Shown here in pieces: positions 23,213 through 31,904 of a DNA stretch of 36,320 nucleotides. How positions within the stretch are numbered: the first letter of the stretch is position 1; every line of letters starts with the position of its first letter. This DNA is from UBA12478 sp964513275 (GTDB lineage Bacteria; Patescibacteriota; Patescibacteriia; UBA9934; GWF2-40-263), in assembly GCA_964513275.1 (NCBI GenBank), contig CAZELN010000007.1, positions 1 to 36,320 of the forward strand. The letters are read 5' to 3'. The translations under genes were made by a program, and so were the position numbers. Under the pieces are notes generated by a model. That model worked only from the letters and a program-made list of their open reading frames with translations. It made no database searches and was not told the DNA's origin.

Positions 23213-24078
23213 ACACCAAAACGCTCGGTCTCTAAAAATTCACGAAGAGCATCGCGACGATGTCGTAAATTTGGGAGTTTGGTGTTCAAAAGCGCGGCAA
23301 ACGCTGGACGTGCGGCAGGCCGCGGGGGAAACGCACTCGCGCGCACAGGAATAGAGGGAGTCGTGACCTTTGCGATCTCAAAAATCTCTTTTGCAAATTC
23401 GTACCACGTCACTCCCGCGCCCTCATTCACCACATGATACATTCCAGGAGCATCCGCGCGTGCAACCAATTCTGCCGTGGCTTGTGCAATATCTTTTGTG
23501 TAAGACGGACAACCAACCTCTTCATTGACAATCTTGAGCTCCGGAAGCTCGCGCGAGAGTTTCATCATCAAGTGTACAAAGCTTGGTTTGGACTGGTCTG
23601 TGAGTCCTGGAGTGCCAAAAATTTTGGACAAACGCAAGATGTACCACTGTCCACCAGCCTCTTGAACGGCTCGCTCTCCCATGGCCTTGGTCTTGCCATA
23701 CGCACTGAGAGGATCCGGTATATCGTCTTCGGTGTATCCTTCGGGTTTGCTTCCGGCAAAAACGTAATCCGTACTGTAATGGATAAACGGAATCCCACGC
23801 TGGACAGCGGCGCGAGCAAGAAAGCCAGGTGCTTTTCCGTTTACCGCCTCGGCGATGGGATACGTTGCTGGGTCTTCAACGACATCGACAAAATTATACG
23901 CGGCAGCATTCACAAGGAGGTCAGGGTGATGCGTGTCGAGGTTGTTCGCGATCCTCTCAGGATTGGTAATATCCAGTGTGTCGCGATCTGTCCCGATCAC
24001 TGTGTCTCCCTGGGACTCAAACGTTTTTTTCAGGTCTTGTCCAAGCGTTCCGCTGGCACCTGTAATCAGGACTTTCAT
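23209..24078 (-). CDS. rmlD: dTDP-4-dehydrorhamnose reductase
   Basis: It makes dTDP-L-rhamnose from dTDP-4-keto-L-rhamnose with NAD(P)H. The Rossmann start VLITGASGTLGQDL (residues 3-16) is followed by LDITN, VNAAAYNFVDVVEDP, the catalytic STDYVFAG (about 101-108) and YGKTKAMGE (about 125-133, the Y-x-x-x-K pair), then IVNEEVGCPSYTKDIA and MYHVVNEG. At 289 residues the length is normal. It overlaps rmlC by 4 bases (ATGA at 24075-24078) and is part of the rmlBCD run. Confidence 0.95.
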   Translation of the reverse strand: MKVLITGASGTLGQDLKKTFESQGDTVIGTDRDTLDITNPERIANNLDTHHPDLLVNAAAYNFVDVVEDPATYPIAEAVNGKAPGFLARAAVQRGIPFIHYSTDYVFAGSKPEGYTEDDIPDPLSAYGKTKAMGERAVQEAGGQWYILRLSKIFGTPGLTDQSKPSFVHLMMKLSRELPELKIVNEEVGCPSYTKDIAQATAELVARADAPGMYHVVNEGAGVTWYEFAKEIFEIAKVTTPSIPVRASAFPPRPAARPAFAALLNTKLPNLRHRRDALREFLETERFGV

Positions 24079-24632
24079 AGCTCAAACCGCGCACGGCTCA
24101 CGACTTCCGCAAACGATGGTTGTGTTCTGTCACGATCAGAAAGAATCGGTTCTCGATTTCCCAAAGGCCACTCAATCCCAATCTCTGGATCGTCATAGGC
24201 CACTCCCCCATCCGCTGGTTTGTGAAACACATTTCCGCACTTATACAGAAGTTCGCAATGGCTCAGGGCAAAAAATCCATGGGCACATCCTGTTGGGATA
24301 TACAGCAGGCGACGATTCTCCTCGTTCAATTCCACCCCAACCCATTTCTTATACGAGGGAGAATCCTGACGCAAGTCCACAACCACATCGAAAAGTTGTC
24401 CACGCGTGCAGCGCACAAGTTTTGACATGCCATACGGTGGATACTGAAAATGTAGGCCCCTGAGAACACCTTCCACGGAAGACGAATGATTGTCCTGCAC
24501 AAAGAGATCATGAATGCCGAGTTCACGAAACACGTCCTGATTGTACGATTCAAAAAAAATTCCCCGATGATCCTGAAAGACAACAGGCTCTAAAATCCAA
24601 ACCCCTTGAATAGCCGTATCGATCTTTTGCAT
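24075..24632 (-). CDS. rmlC: dTDP-4-dehydrorhamnose 3,5-epimerase
   Basis: The cupin epimerase of the dTDP-rhamnose pathway. From ATG 24632, one base after the rmlB stop, the 185-residue protein has VFQDHRGIFFESYN (about 19-32), VQDNHSSSVEGVLRGLHFQ with the catalytic His (about 45-63), VRCTRGQLFDVVVDLR, and IPTGCAHGFFALS. The length is typical. An in-frame upstream frame into rmlB exists but is not needed. Confidence 0.95.
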   Translation of the reverse strand: MQKIDTAIQGVWILEPVVFQDHRGIFFESYNQDVFRELGIHDLFVQDNHSSSVEGVLRGLHFQYPPYGMSKLVRCTRGQLFDVVVDLRQDSPSYKKWVGVELNEENRRLLYIPTGCAHGFFALSHCELLYKCGNVFHKPADGGVAYDDPEIGIEWPLGNREPILSDRDRTQPSFAEVVSRARFEL

Positions 24633-24633
24633 A

Positions 24634-25653
24634 TTAGGCATGTCCTCCATTACGTTCGACTTGTTTTTGGTACCACTCGCTATAGCCGGCACTTTGCTTA
24701 ATGGGCGCCCACCACTGTTTGTTCTCTCGATACCACGCGATCATTTCACGCAATCCTTCTTCGAGAGAAACCTGCGGTCTCCACCCAAGCTCGTTCTGAA
24801 TTTTTGTAAACTCGATCGCGTACCGTCGGTCTTGTCCTGGTCGATCATGGACAAATTTCACCATCTCTTGGTTCAGTCCCATCAGGCGCAAGAGCACGGT
24901 GGCTGTTTCTACAATGGAAAATTCATTTCCTCCTCCCATCATGTACGTCTCACCTAGTTTTCCATGCTCCAAAATCATCAAGACGCCACGTGCATGATCC
25001 TGCGCGTGAATCCAGTCGCGCACCTGCCCTCCATCGCCGTGGATAATGACAGGCCGACCCTCGAGCAAGTTGGTAATGGCAATCGCGAGAAACTTTTCTG
25101 GATACAAGTATGTGCCGTAGTTATTCGTACAGTTGGAAATCGTGGCCTTCAACCCATGTGTATGCACCGCGGCTCGCACAAGATGATCGGCCGCAGCCTT
25201 TGTGGCGGAGTAGGGATTGAGTGGTGCGTACGCGCTTCCTTCGTGAAATTTTGGATCATCCGGTTCAAGCGAACCAAATACTTCATCCGTGCTCACATGA
25301 TGAAGACGTTTACCGTGTTTGCGGCAGGCATCAATCAATCGACCCGTTCCTAAAATGTTCGTCAAAATAAATGGCTCAACGTCGTTGATCGAACGGTCAA
25401 CATGCGTTTCCGCCGCAAAGTGCACAACCGCGTCTACATCTTGCACAAGTCGGTTCACCAAATCACGATCCGTCACGGATCCATACACAAAACGATACCG
25501 CGGATGGGTTTGAATATCAAACGTGGTTGAAAGATTCCCAGCGTAGGTCAACGCATCAAGATTCACGATGTCCCAGTCCGGCCGTTGGGCAAGAATGTGG
25601 CGGATAAAGTGGCTTCCGATGAATCCACAACCCCCGGTAACGAGTAATTTCAT
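24634..25653 (-). CDS. rmlB: dTDP-glucose 4,6-dehydratase
   Basis: It converts dTDP-glucose to dTDP-4-keto-6-deoxyglucose. From ATG 25653 (339 residues) there is the NAD site LLVTGGCGFIGSHF (3-16), DALTYAGNL, HFAAETHVDRSI, the active-site VSTDEVFGSL, YSATKAAADHLV (Y-x-x-x-K), NCTNNYGTYLYPEKFL, GDGGQVRDWIHAQDHA and the C-terminal RPGQDRRYAIEFTKIQNELGW. It is the first gene of the rmlBCD-GT2 run, behind a very good promoter. No rmlA (glucose-1-phosphate thymidylyltransferase) is in the window. Confidence 0.96.
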   Translation of the reverse strand: MKLLVTGGCGFIGSHFIRHILAQRPDWDIVNLDALTYAGNLSTTFDIQTHPRYRFVYGSVTDRDLVNRLVQDVDAVVHFAAETHVDRSINDVEPFILTNILGTGRLIDACRKHGKRLHHVSTDEVFGSLEPDDPKFHEGSAYAPLNPYSATKAAADHLVRAAVHTHGLKATISNCTNNYGTYLYPEKFLAIAITNLLEGRPVIIHGDGGQVRDWIHAQDHARGVLMILEHGKLGETYMMGGGNEFSIVETATVLLRLMGLNQEMVKFVHDRPGQDRRYAIEFTKIQNELGWRPQVSLEEGLREMIAWYRENKQWWAPIKQSAGYSEWYQKQVERNGGHA

Positions 25654-25656
25654 AGC

Positions 25657-25692
25657 AGGCAAAATCTTAGTCTGCGAGTTGATTCATGTCAA
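25657..25692 (-). promoter_or_regulatory. Strong promoter of the rmlBCD run
   Basis: TTGACA (25692-25687), an exact 17-bp spacer and TAAGAT (25669-25664) on the minus strand. The predicted start near 25657 is four bases from ATG 25653, so the transcript would be nearly leaderless. Confidence 0.75.
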
Positions 25693-25707
25693 AAAACGGA
25701 AACCTGT

Positions 25708-26070
25708 TTAAGTGCGAATGAGCGCATAGAGCATAGCCGGAATAACCGCCGTGAGAAGGACGACTGGGACACGGTAGACATCTAGGTCAGCGGCGAGATC
25801 CCAGGTGAGCACAGCCAAGACAACCCCGAAAGTAACCGCGAGGAGGACGTGAATGAGGAGCCGTTGTTCATACTCTTCGAGCACGATGGACCACAACACT
25901 CCAAACACCACGGTCGCCAGGAGAAAGATGTGAACCGAAAAGTACCTAGAGACAAATCCTGGTTGCATGACATCTGAGAGCCAAAAAACGATGTAGGACG
26001 CAAGGCTCACGAGGAACCCTGTCCGTGTGATCGCTTCCAGAGGGTTGAGTGTTTTTTGGTGCCAAATCAT
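25708..26070 (-). CDS. Small four-helix membrane protein, unknown
   Basis: I do not recognise the family. The 120 residues include about four hydrophobic segments (about 17-36, 43-63, 72-92 and 97-117) with short loops and a polar N-terminus (MIWHQKTLNPLEAITR). It starts 2 bases after the stop of the upstream gene, so it is probably translated together with it. It lies within the surface-glycan locus. Confidence 0.65.
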   Translation of the reverse strand: MIWHQKTLNPLEAITRTGFLVSLASYIVFWLSDVMQPGFVSRYFSVHIFLLATVVFGVLWSIVLEEYEQRLLIHVLLAVTFGVVLAVLTWDLAADLDVYRVPVVLLTAVIPAMLYALIRT

Positions 26071-26072
26071 AC

Positions 26073-27494
26073 CTAGTAATGATTAAACCACGTATCAATG
26101 CGATGGATCAGTAACTTCGCGCCCAGCTCTTCAATCAGTGGTGTGGAGAAACTGAATTTCCACGTTTGATCCTCTTCATACAAATTCCACGCCACAAACG
26201 GAATGGTGGCAACGAGCCAGTCGCCTTCTTGTCGAGGAGACTGATACTGCGCCAGGACATAGTCGACGCCAAGTTGTTCAATCGTCGTATAGGCGTTGAG
26301 TGAAACAGGATCTGGGTTGAAGTATTGAGACGCAGAGAAGGCAAACTTTCCTTCGGTGATAATCTCAACGTCTCCGGTAGGGAGGACAACGCTTTCAAGC
26401 CCTTCATCAGCAAACGTCAGTGTGTACCAGTGATAAGGCTCTGCAATATCCAGCGTCTGATCGCCGGCGGTAATCGTCTGAACCCCTTCGGCATGACGTG
26501 TCTGGAATCGTAAGCGTTTGGATTGAGTGTAGATCGTCGCTCCCTTGCTTGGCTCGCGGTACCCGATCTCATCGCCAATAAAGAGCGTATTGAGGAACAC
26601 GACTTTTTGCTGCGGCGTATGAATATCCCGGAAGAACACATCACGGGTTGTGTTCATCACCACTTTATAGACTCCCTCAGGCAAACGGTACGCAACCAGA
26701 TTAAGTTCCTTAAGCCCATATCCCACGACGGCATCATCACTCGCATTCCCATCATCTCCTGCTCGGGCTTCGGCAACAGGCTGACCTTGCTCGTTGAATA
26801 CCGTCACCTGCACCACATCCTCTCCCTCCTCTCGGTTCATATCCATGTAGTGGAATGTGAATGAGAGGGTTTCGTTCTTGATATACGTTTTGAACTCATG
26901 ATGTCCACGCAAAGATGCGTCGATCGTCTGTATCGAAGAGGTTGGTTGGTACTCCTCAATCCGATACGGCACATCGAAACTCGTTCGATACACCGCCACG
27001 TCATCGCGCGACGGCGGATCGGCAAAAAAATCCGCGAGCGACTCATAGGTCTGTTCCCGTTGAAGCAGTACAAGCCCGTCCTCATCCAGTCTGTTCCAGC
27101 TCGACTCGTCAATGAGACGATTGTGTAACGGATAGAGGGTGTACGTTTCAGGATTCACGCGGGCTAAGCCACCAAGTTCAACGATCGGCAACGATTTGTT
27201 TTGAAACCAAACGTCGAAAACGACTTGATCAAAAAAACCCTCGCGATGCGGATGGACGAAAAAAAAGGCTGGATCGGCAGTGATGGCTTGGACAGCGTTC
27301 CCATGCTCATCTTCATAAACCTCCGAGACTCGAGTTTCTGGTTTAAGTTCGTCGATGAACGGAGATGGTTGACCAACTGTATGTTCAACAAAAAATACGC
27401 CGCTTGGCACAAACCAAAGATTCAGAAGCCAGCCCATGACCGCAATGGGAATAGCGATAAGGAAAAGTTGAACTATTCTAGTGATGATAATCAT
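26073..27494 (-). CDS. Anchored extracellular protein of unknown function in the glycan locus
   Basis: One membrane segment near the N-terminus (about 4-28) precedes some 445 extracellular, beta-rich, acidic residues. I do not recognise the family. YRLPEGVYKVVMNTTRDVFFRD resembles strands of an immunoglobulin-like or jelly-roll domain. The start is ambiguous: ATG 27506 lies inside the palindromic repeat at 27501-27594, while ATG 27494 (MIIITRIVQLF) begins directly at the anchor and is used here. The gene follows the GT-C gene and precedes the four-helix protein by 2 bases, so it may belong to a surface assembly or export step. Confidence 0.65.
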   Translation of the reverse strand: MIIITRIVQLFLIAIPIAVMGWLLNLWFVPSGVFFVEHTVGQPSPFIDELKPETRVSEVYEDEHGNAVQAITADPAFFFVHPHREGFFDQVVFDVWFQNKSLPIVELGGLARVNPETYTLYPLHNRLIDESSWNRLDEDGLVLLQREQTYESLADFFADPPSRDDVAVYRTSFDVPYRIEEYQPTSSIQTIDASLRGHHEFKTYIKNETLSFTFHYMDMNREEGEDVVQVTVFNEQGQPVAEARAGDDGNASDDAVVGYGLKELNLVAYRLPEGVYKVVMNTTRDVFFRDIHTPQQKVVFLNTLFIGDEIGYREPSKGATIYTQSKRLRFQTRHAEGVQTITAGDQTLDIAEPYHWYTLTFADEGLESVVLPTGDVEIITEGKFAFSASQYFNPDPVSLNAYTTIEQLGVDYVLAQYQSPRQEGDWLVATIPFVAWNLYEEDQTWKFSFSTPLIEELGAKLLIHRIDTWFNHY

Positions 27495-27500
27495 AGTCTG

Positions 27501-27594
27501 TGTCATCTCGAGCGTGGGTGGTCAGTGTAGTCGAGAGATCTCGAGTCTACTCATTCGAGATCCCTCCGCTCGCTATCGCTCGGTCGGGATGACA
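27501..27594. repeat. Palindromic intergenic repeat overlapping a stop and a possible start codon
   Basis: Read on the minus strand it begins GTCATCCCGACCGAGCGATAG, contains GAGATC/CTCGAGATCTC-type palindromes in the middle and ends with GAGATGACA. The outer ends are inverted copies of each other (GTCATC / GATGAC). The upstream GT-C gene ends inside it, its last residues being DVIPTER and a stop, and the ATG at 27506 of the next gene is in the other arm. The form is like REP/BIME elements that also occur as protein tails. Confidence 0.7.
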
Positions 27595-29171
27595 TCTATT
27601 CTATATAAACTTTCGTCTCCGTATGTTTCAACAAGTTCAATACTGAGATTCATGCGCTTTAGGCGGGAATCGTTGAGATATTGAAAATCTTCCACCGGAA
27701 ACGTAATGCCGTAATAGTACAGGGTTGTCGCCTGAGCGAGGGTGGGCATGGCATCATATGTGGCATTATCTCGTAGAGGGTACCAAACATGTCGGTACGG
27801 GAAGAACAATTTGTCCCCGCGATCCACGATAATGACCGCGTTCTCTTCCGTGTATCGTCGCACGGACTCCTGGATCTGTGCCGAATCCGAAAGTTCCTGT
27901 CGCATCTTCACTAACCCATCTTGTCCCTGAACAAATACCGCGTTCACGTTGAGACCGCCAACGGCAAGAAGGAGTGTTGTGACAATGAGTCCACGCGCCA
28001 CACGCGATCTTCCGCGCGCCGCAATCCATTGAATCGTTATGGCGACCATAGGGGTGGAAAATAGGTACATCGGCAACCAATAACGAACATACGAATTCGC
28101 CATGGTAATCTGTGTTGGATCTGGGTTGTCGTGGATCTCCCAGCTGCCGTACATGAAAACCAACCAAAGGCTCACTGCGGTGGCAAGCACGATCGACCAA
28201 CGAATGGTACGGCGGTGGGCTTTTTGCGCGAGGAGCAAGAAGAACCCAGGCAGGGCAAGAACCGACAACCACCAGAACATCCCCACGGCGTACACAGAGA
28301 AATGTCGCCAGGCGTTCGTGGGGTGGAATCCAAACGGAAGTAACGTAACTGAATCGACCGTCTCACTTGTGATGAGTTCCGTCACGGGCGGAGTACCTAG
28401 CGTATAGCCCGTCGTGAACGGATAGCCGTACGTCAAATAGTTCATCAGGGAAAAAAGTCCGAGTCCAACGAAAAGTCCAAACAGGCTCGCCCGTAATCGT
28501 CTCCACGAGAGCGTGCGCCACCAAATGAGTCCTGCGACGACAATCCCAATACCGATCCAAAAAAACTCAGACGTTCGAACAAACAGTGCGAGCCCAATAC
28601 AGAGCCCAGCAAACAAATCGTTCCAGACGCTCGGATGGTTCTTTATTTTTCCCATCGGTCTCATCACCCAAAGCCACGCAGCGACAACCAACACATCAAG
28701 AAACAACACGTTATGCATGAGCCCACGTGCGCTGTAATACCAAACGGCTGGATGGAGCAAAAAAAGCAGGAACGAAATATTTGCGATCGTGAAATTTGTG
28801 TACCGCTGAACGAGTCGTCGCCAACCGTACGCCGCGAGGATGGTGAGCAGTGGTGTGAGCAACCAAAGCGACATCGGCCCCAGAATCATCACAAAAAAAC
28901 CGTACAAAAACGGCAAGCCAAGAAAACTCCCAGGGACAATCTGGCCATCCAACACCAGCGTGCTGCGCGGATGGAGACGATCGAACTGTGCGAGAAGCTC
29001 GTCGGCAGGCCCTGAAAGCGAAAGGGTCTGTGCAAACCTCGTCACGAAAAAAGCGTTCGCTGTCTCGTCCGGTGAAACGTATATCTGTGCTGGGTTCATG
29101 AGCACAAGACTCCCAACAAAAAAAATAATCGCGACAAAACTCATACAGCTTCTGGTCCACCCAAGCCGCAT
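27573..29171 (-). CDS. GT-C fold membrane glycosyltransferase
   Basis: From ATG 29171, one base after the upstream stop, 532 residues with 11-12 hydrophobic segments (another ATG at 29183 would overlap the phosphatidyltransferase gene). The first extracytoplasmic loop has SPDETANAFFVTRFAQ, the acidic motif typical of GT-C enzymes (ArnT, PMT and GT83/GT39 types) that use polyprenyl-phosphate sugars. A periplasmic-like C-terminal part (about 430-530) follows the last helix. The tail DVIPTER is supplied by the palindromic repeat. In this locus it could add a sugar to a lipid or to exported polymer. Confidence 0.75.
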   Translation of the reverse strand: MRLGWTRSCMSFVAIIFFVGSLVLMNPAQIYVSPDETANAFFVTRFAQTLSLSGPADELLAQFDRLHPRSTLVLDGQIVPGSFLGLPFLYGFFVMILGPMSLWLLTPLLTILAAYGWRRLVQRYTNFTIANISFLLFLLHPAVWYYSARGLMHNVLFLDVLVVAAWLWVMRPMGKIKNHPSVWNDLFAGLCIGLALFVRTSEFFWIGIGIVVAGLIWWRTLSWRRLRASLFGLFVGLGLFSLMNYLTYGYPFTTGYTLGTPPVTELITSETVDSVTLLPFGFHPTNAWRHFSVYAVGMFWWLSVLALPGFFLLLAQKAHRRTIRWSIVLATAVSLWLVFMYGSWEIHDNPDPTQITMANSYVRYWLPMYLFSTPMVAITIQWIAARGRSRVARGLIVTTLLLAVGGLNVNAVFVQGQDGLVKMRQELSDSAQIQESVRRYTEENAVIIVDRGDKLFFPYRHVWYPLRDNATYDAMPTLAQATTLYYYGITFPVEDFQYLNDSRLKRMNLSIELVETYGDESLYRIDVIPTER

Positions 29172-29172
29172 C

Positions 29173-29769
29173 TTAGAGCCCATACGTAAACAAACTAATC
29201 ACCGCAAAGACAATGGCCAAACTCAGCGTTCCCACGGAAAGGGGAATGAACAGGTCAAACCCAGCCCACAGGGCAATCAACAATAATAAAACTCCAGTGA
29301 CCTGCAAAAACATCTTAGTCTTTCCAAAAATATTTGAGCCAACGTACTTTCCTTGCCGCTTGCGGATGTACCCGCCGATGAGAAGCGTGCTTTCAACCGC
29401 AACAATCAGCAGGCCGAAAATAATGTTCACATGTTGAATCACCACCAACAGCACAACCGAACCGATCAGGAGTTTGTCCGCGAGTGGATCGTAAAATGTT
29501 CCCCAAGCCGTCACTTGGTGGCGCAATCGCGCAAGTGTCCCATCGATCGCATCCGTAAATGCCAAAAACAAAAAGAGAGGTACGCCAACCGCAAACTGAC
29601 TCATGGAAAGTAACCAAAACACGACAGGCGTCATCATGATTCGAAACAGGGTGACCACGTTGGGAGTGACGAATCTTGGAATAAACGGGATGAGGGTGTA
29701 GCGCAAGATGTGATCGTGCGGGAACAATTTGTACGGATCGCGCTCAAACATATGGTAAAGTAGAGACAT
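29173..29769 (-). CDS. CDP-alcohol phosphatidyltransferase family protein
   Basis: The full family motif D-x2-D-G-x2-A-R-x8-G-x3-D-x3-D is present as DAIDGTLARLRHQVTAWGTFYDPLADK (about 72-98), within a six-helix membrane protein of 198 residues. The family joins a CDP-activated lipid or alcohol to an alcohol; PgsA and related enzymes are the usual relatives. Whether it makes phosphatidylglycerophosphate or a lipid for glycan anchoring is open; its position inside the glycan locus favours the second. The start could be ATG 29769 or ATG 29751 (MFERDPYK). It is divergent from the next gene with only 8 bases between the first ATG codons. Confidence 0.85.
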   Translation of the reverse strand: MSLLYHMFERDPYKLFPHDHILRYTLIPFIPRFVTPNVVTLFRIMMTPVVFWLLSMSQFAVGVPLFLFLAFTDAIDGTLARLRHQVTAWGTFYDPLADKLLIGSVVLLVVIQHVNIIFGLLIVAVESTLLIGGYIRKRQGKYVGSNIFGKTKMFLQVTGVLLLLIALWAGFDLFIPLSVGTLSLAIVFAVISLFTYGL

Positions 29770-29777
29770 TCCCCTGT

Positions 29778-31904
29778 ATGTTGCATCGTCTTCAGCTTAA
29801 CATTTTCTCTGTGCTCTTCCTAGCGGTTTTTCTTTTCAACGCGGGCTTCATTCACAGCGCAAGCGTTGGAGCTGTTCTGCTAGGCTTCTACCTCGCGGTG
29901 TTCGGCTGGGAGCTTGGTGGCGTCTTGGTCGCAAGCGAGAAAGCGGTTCTGCGATGGTGGATCGGCATGTGGGTCTTACTCAGTTGCTCCGTGCTGGTTC
30001 TCACCGCAAGCTATTATCTCTGGGCCATAACGTCTGAGGTCGTACTCGCCAGCGTCCTCCTCACTCCTGCGATCATCTTATGGCTGACCAGACGATTCAA
30101 GACACGCTCATTGTTTGGCCACGCCCATGACCTGTGGCATGAACGTCGCCACTCCCTTCCTCGCCTCGTTTGGTTTGCGCTGGCCGTGTGCGCGTTTCTT
30201 TTTGTCCTGTTCTTTACCACACTTGGAACCCATCCCATTACGGACGCTGTCCGCTCCGCCTGGGAACGACTCCCGGCGAGTATCTTCCTCCTGTTCGCTC
30301 TTCTCGCGAGCGTGATATTTGGACTTTTGTGGCGGGGACGTGAACGAGCTGTGTCTTTGCTCCTGGTCTGCATCCTGTTGTTTGCAACCCTAAGCGTTGC
30401 CGCAATTGCGTTCCCGATTGGATTTGGCTTTGACTCATTCATTCACAAAGCCACGGAAGCACACCTCGCAGAATACGGCACCATCACTCCCAAACCATTC
30501 TACTATATCGGTCAATACGCCCTTGTCTTACTCGCGCACCACGGATTCCAGATTCCCATCGACCTTGCCGATACCTTCCTCGTCCCCGTCCTCGCGGCGG
30601 TTCTCCTCCCCATGGCCTGGTACTTCGCCGCCGCGCATATGACACGCAAACGTGGGACAGCCATGCTCACGCTCACGGGTCTGTTCCTCCTTCCTCTTTC
30701 ACCATTCATCGTAACCACACCACAAGCCCTTGCCAATCTCTGGACCATTCTGCTCATTCTCGCCTCCGTACCGTACCTGCTGGAACAGGAGCATCCGCAA
30801 CTTCGCGTGCTCGCTCTGGGCGCTGTGGCAACGACGCTCATCCATCCCATCGCCGGCATCCCCGCACTGCTCTATTTCATGTTCCTCGCGACAGATCCAA
30901 GTCGCACCAACCCGCGCATCCCAAAAACAAATCGCGTTGTGCGTCTGTTCCTCATCGTCTTTGCATGCGTTGTACTGCCGTTCTCGTTTATGGTGAATAG
31001 TCTCGTCAACGGTCAGTCGCTTGGCCTCAACGGGAAGGCACTCAATCCTCTCACATGGATCTCGACCCTCAACCTCGCGGTCTTTTTTGAAAATCGTTTT
31101 TCGCCACTCCTGGATCTGGTCTACCTGTATGGCCTCAATGCCATGTTCATTCTTCTACTGGTCGCCATATTCGCCTGGATCGAATACCGCCGTGACCTCT
31201 CTCGCCGCTTCCGGGCGCTCCTGCTCATGGTTCTTGCCCTCACCGTGAACTACGTCATCATGTCAACACTCCTGGAATTCACGTTCCTCATTGACTATGA
31301 ACGCCTCAATTACGCGGCTCGACTCCTGCCACTCATCTCGTTCTTCCTCGTGCCGCTGCTCATCCTTGGGCTTGGGCACCTGTTTGTGAACGTAAAAGGG
31401 CAACCCATCATCTTGCGGGTGTGTGTCCTGGTTGGAGTCGTGACGATTGCCTCAAGCACGTTGTATCTCAGTTACCCGCGACGTGATGCCTACGAGTCCA
31501 ACCGCGGGTTCAATGTGAGTCAGACGGATATCGACGCCGTGCACCTGGTCGAATCGATGGCCTCCGGAGTGCCCTATCTCGCCCTTGCCAACCAATCCGT
31601 TTCGGCCGCCGCGATTCAAGAAATTGGATTCCGCTATTACGGCGACGTATTTTTCTATCCCATTCCGACCGGTGGTGAGTTGTATGATTCGTTTCTTTCC
31701 ATGGATGAGTCGCCTTCACGAAAAACGGCCGAGCAGGCGCTCACCATTGTGCCAGAGCATGGAGACATCACGACCCTGTTCTTCCTCGTCAACGCCTATT
31801 GGTGGGACTCACCACGCATCATCGAAACAGCAAAAACAACCGCCGACGACTGGCGGAGTTTGGGTGATGGACAAATGTTTCTGTTCCGTTACGATTTCTT
31901 TTGA
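29778..31904 (+). CDS. Large multi-pass membrane protein, GT-C-like
   Basis: 708 residues with about 13-14 hydrophobic segments, then a soluble C-terminal part (about 570-708). Segment FGFDSFIHKATEAHLAEYG (about 214-232) holds an acidic residue in the position expected for a GT-C loop motif, followed by KPFYYIGQYALVLLAHHG. The C-terminal half of the soluble part (for example QSVSAAAIQEIGFRYYG) is not recognised. A glycosyltransferase or polymer-handling role is inferred from the fold and from the locus. A weak promoter (TTGTAC, 16 bp, TATGGT at 29753-29758) lies before ATG 29778. The end overlaps the convergent GT4 gene by 16 bases. Confidence 0.65.
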   Translation: MLHRLQLNIFSVLFLAVFLFNAGFIHSASVGAVLLGFYLAVFGWELGGVLVASEKAVLRWWIGMWVLLSCSVLVLTASYYLWAITSEVVLASVLLTPAIILWLTRRFKTRSLFGHAHDLWHERRHSLPRLVWFALAVCAFLFVLFFTTLGTHPITDAVRSAWERLPASIFLLFALLASVIFGLLWRGRERAVSLLLVCILLFATLSVAAIAFPIGFGFDSFIHKATEAHLAEYGTITPKPFYYIGQYALVLLAHHGFQIPIDLADTFLVPVLAAVLLPMAWYFAAAHMTRKRGTAMLTLTGLFLLPLSPFIVTTPQALANLWTILLILASVPYLLEQEHPQLRVLALGAVATTLIHPIAGIPALLYFMFLATDPSRTNPRIPKTNRVVRLFLIVFACVVLPFSFMVNSLVNGQSLGLNGKALNPLTWISTLNLAVFFENRFSPLLDLVYLYGLNAMFILLLVAIFAWIEYRRDLSRRFRALLLMVLALTVNYVIMSTLLEFTFLIDYERLNYAARLLPLISFFLVPLLILGLGHLFVNVKGQPIILRVCVLVGVVTIASSTLYLSYPRRDAYESNRGFNVSQTDIDAVHLVESMASGVPYLALANQSVSAAAIQEIGFRYYGDVFFYPIPTGGELYDSFLSMDESPSRKTAEQALTIVPEHGDITTLFFLVNAYWWDSPRIIETAKTTADDWRSLGDGQMFLFRYDFF

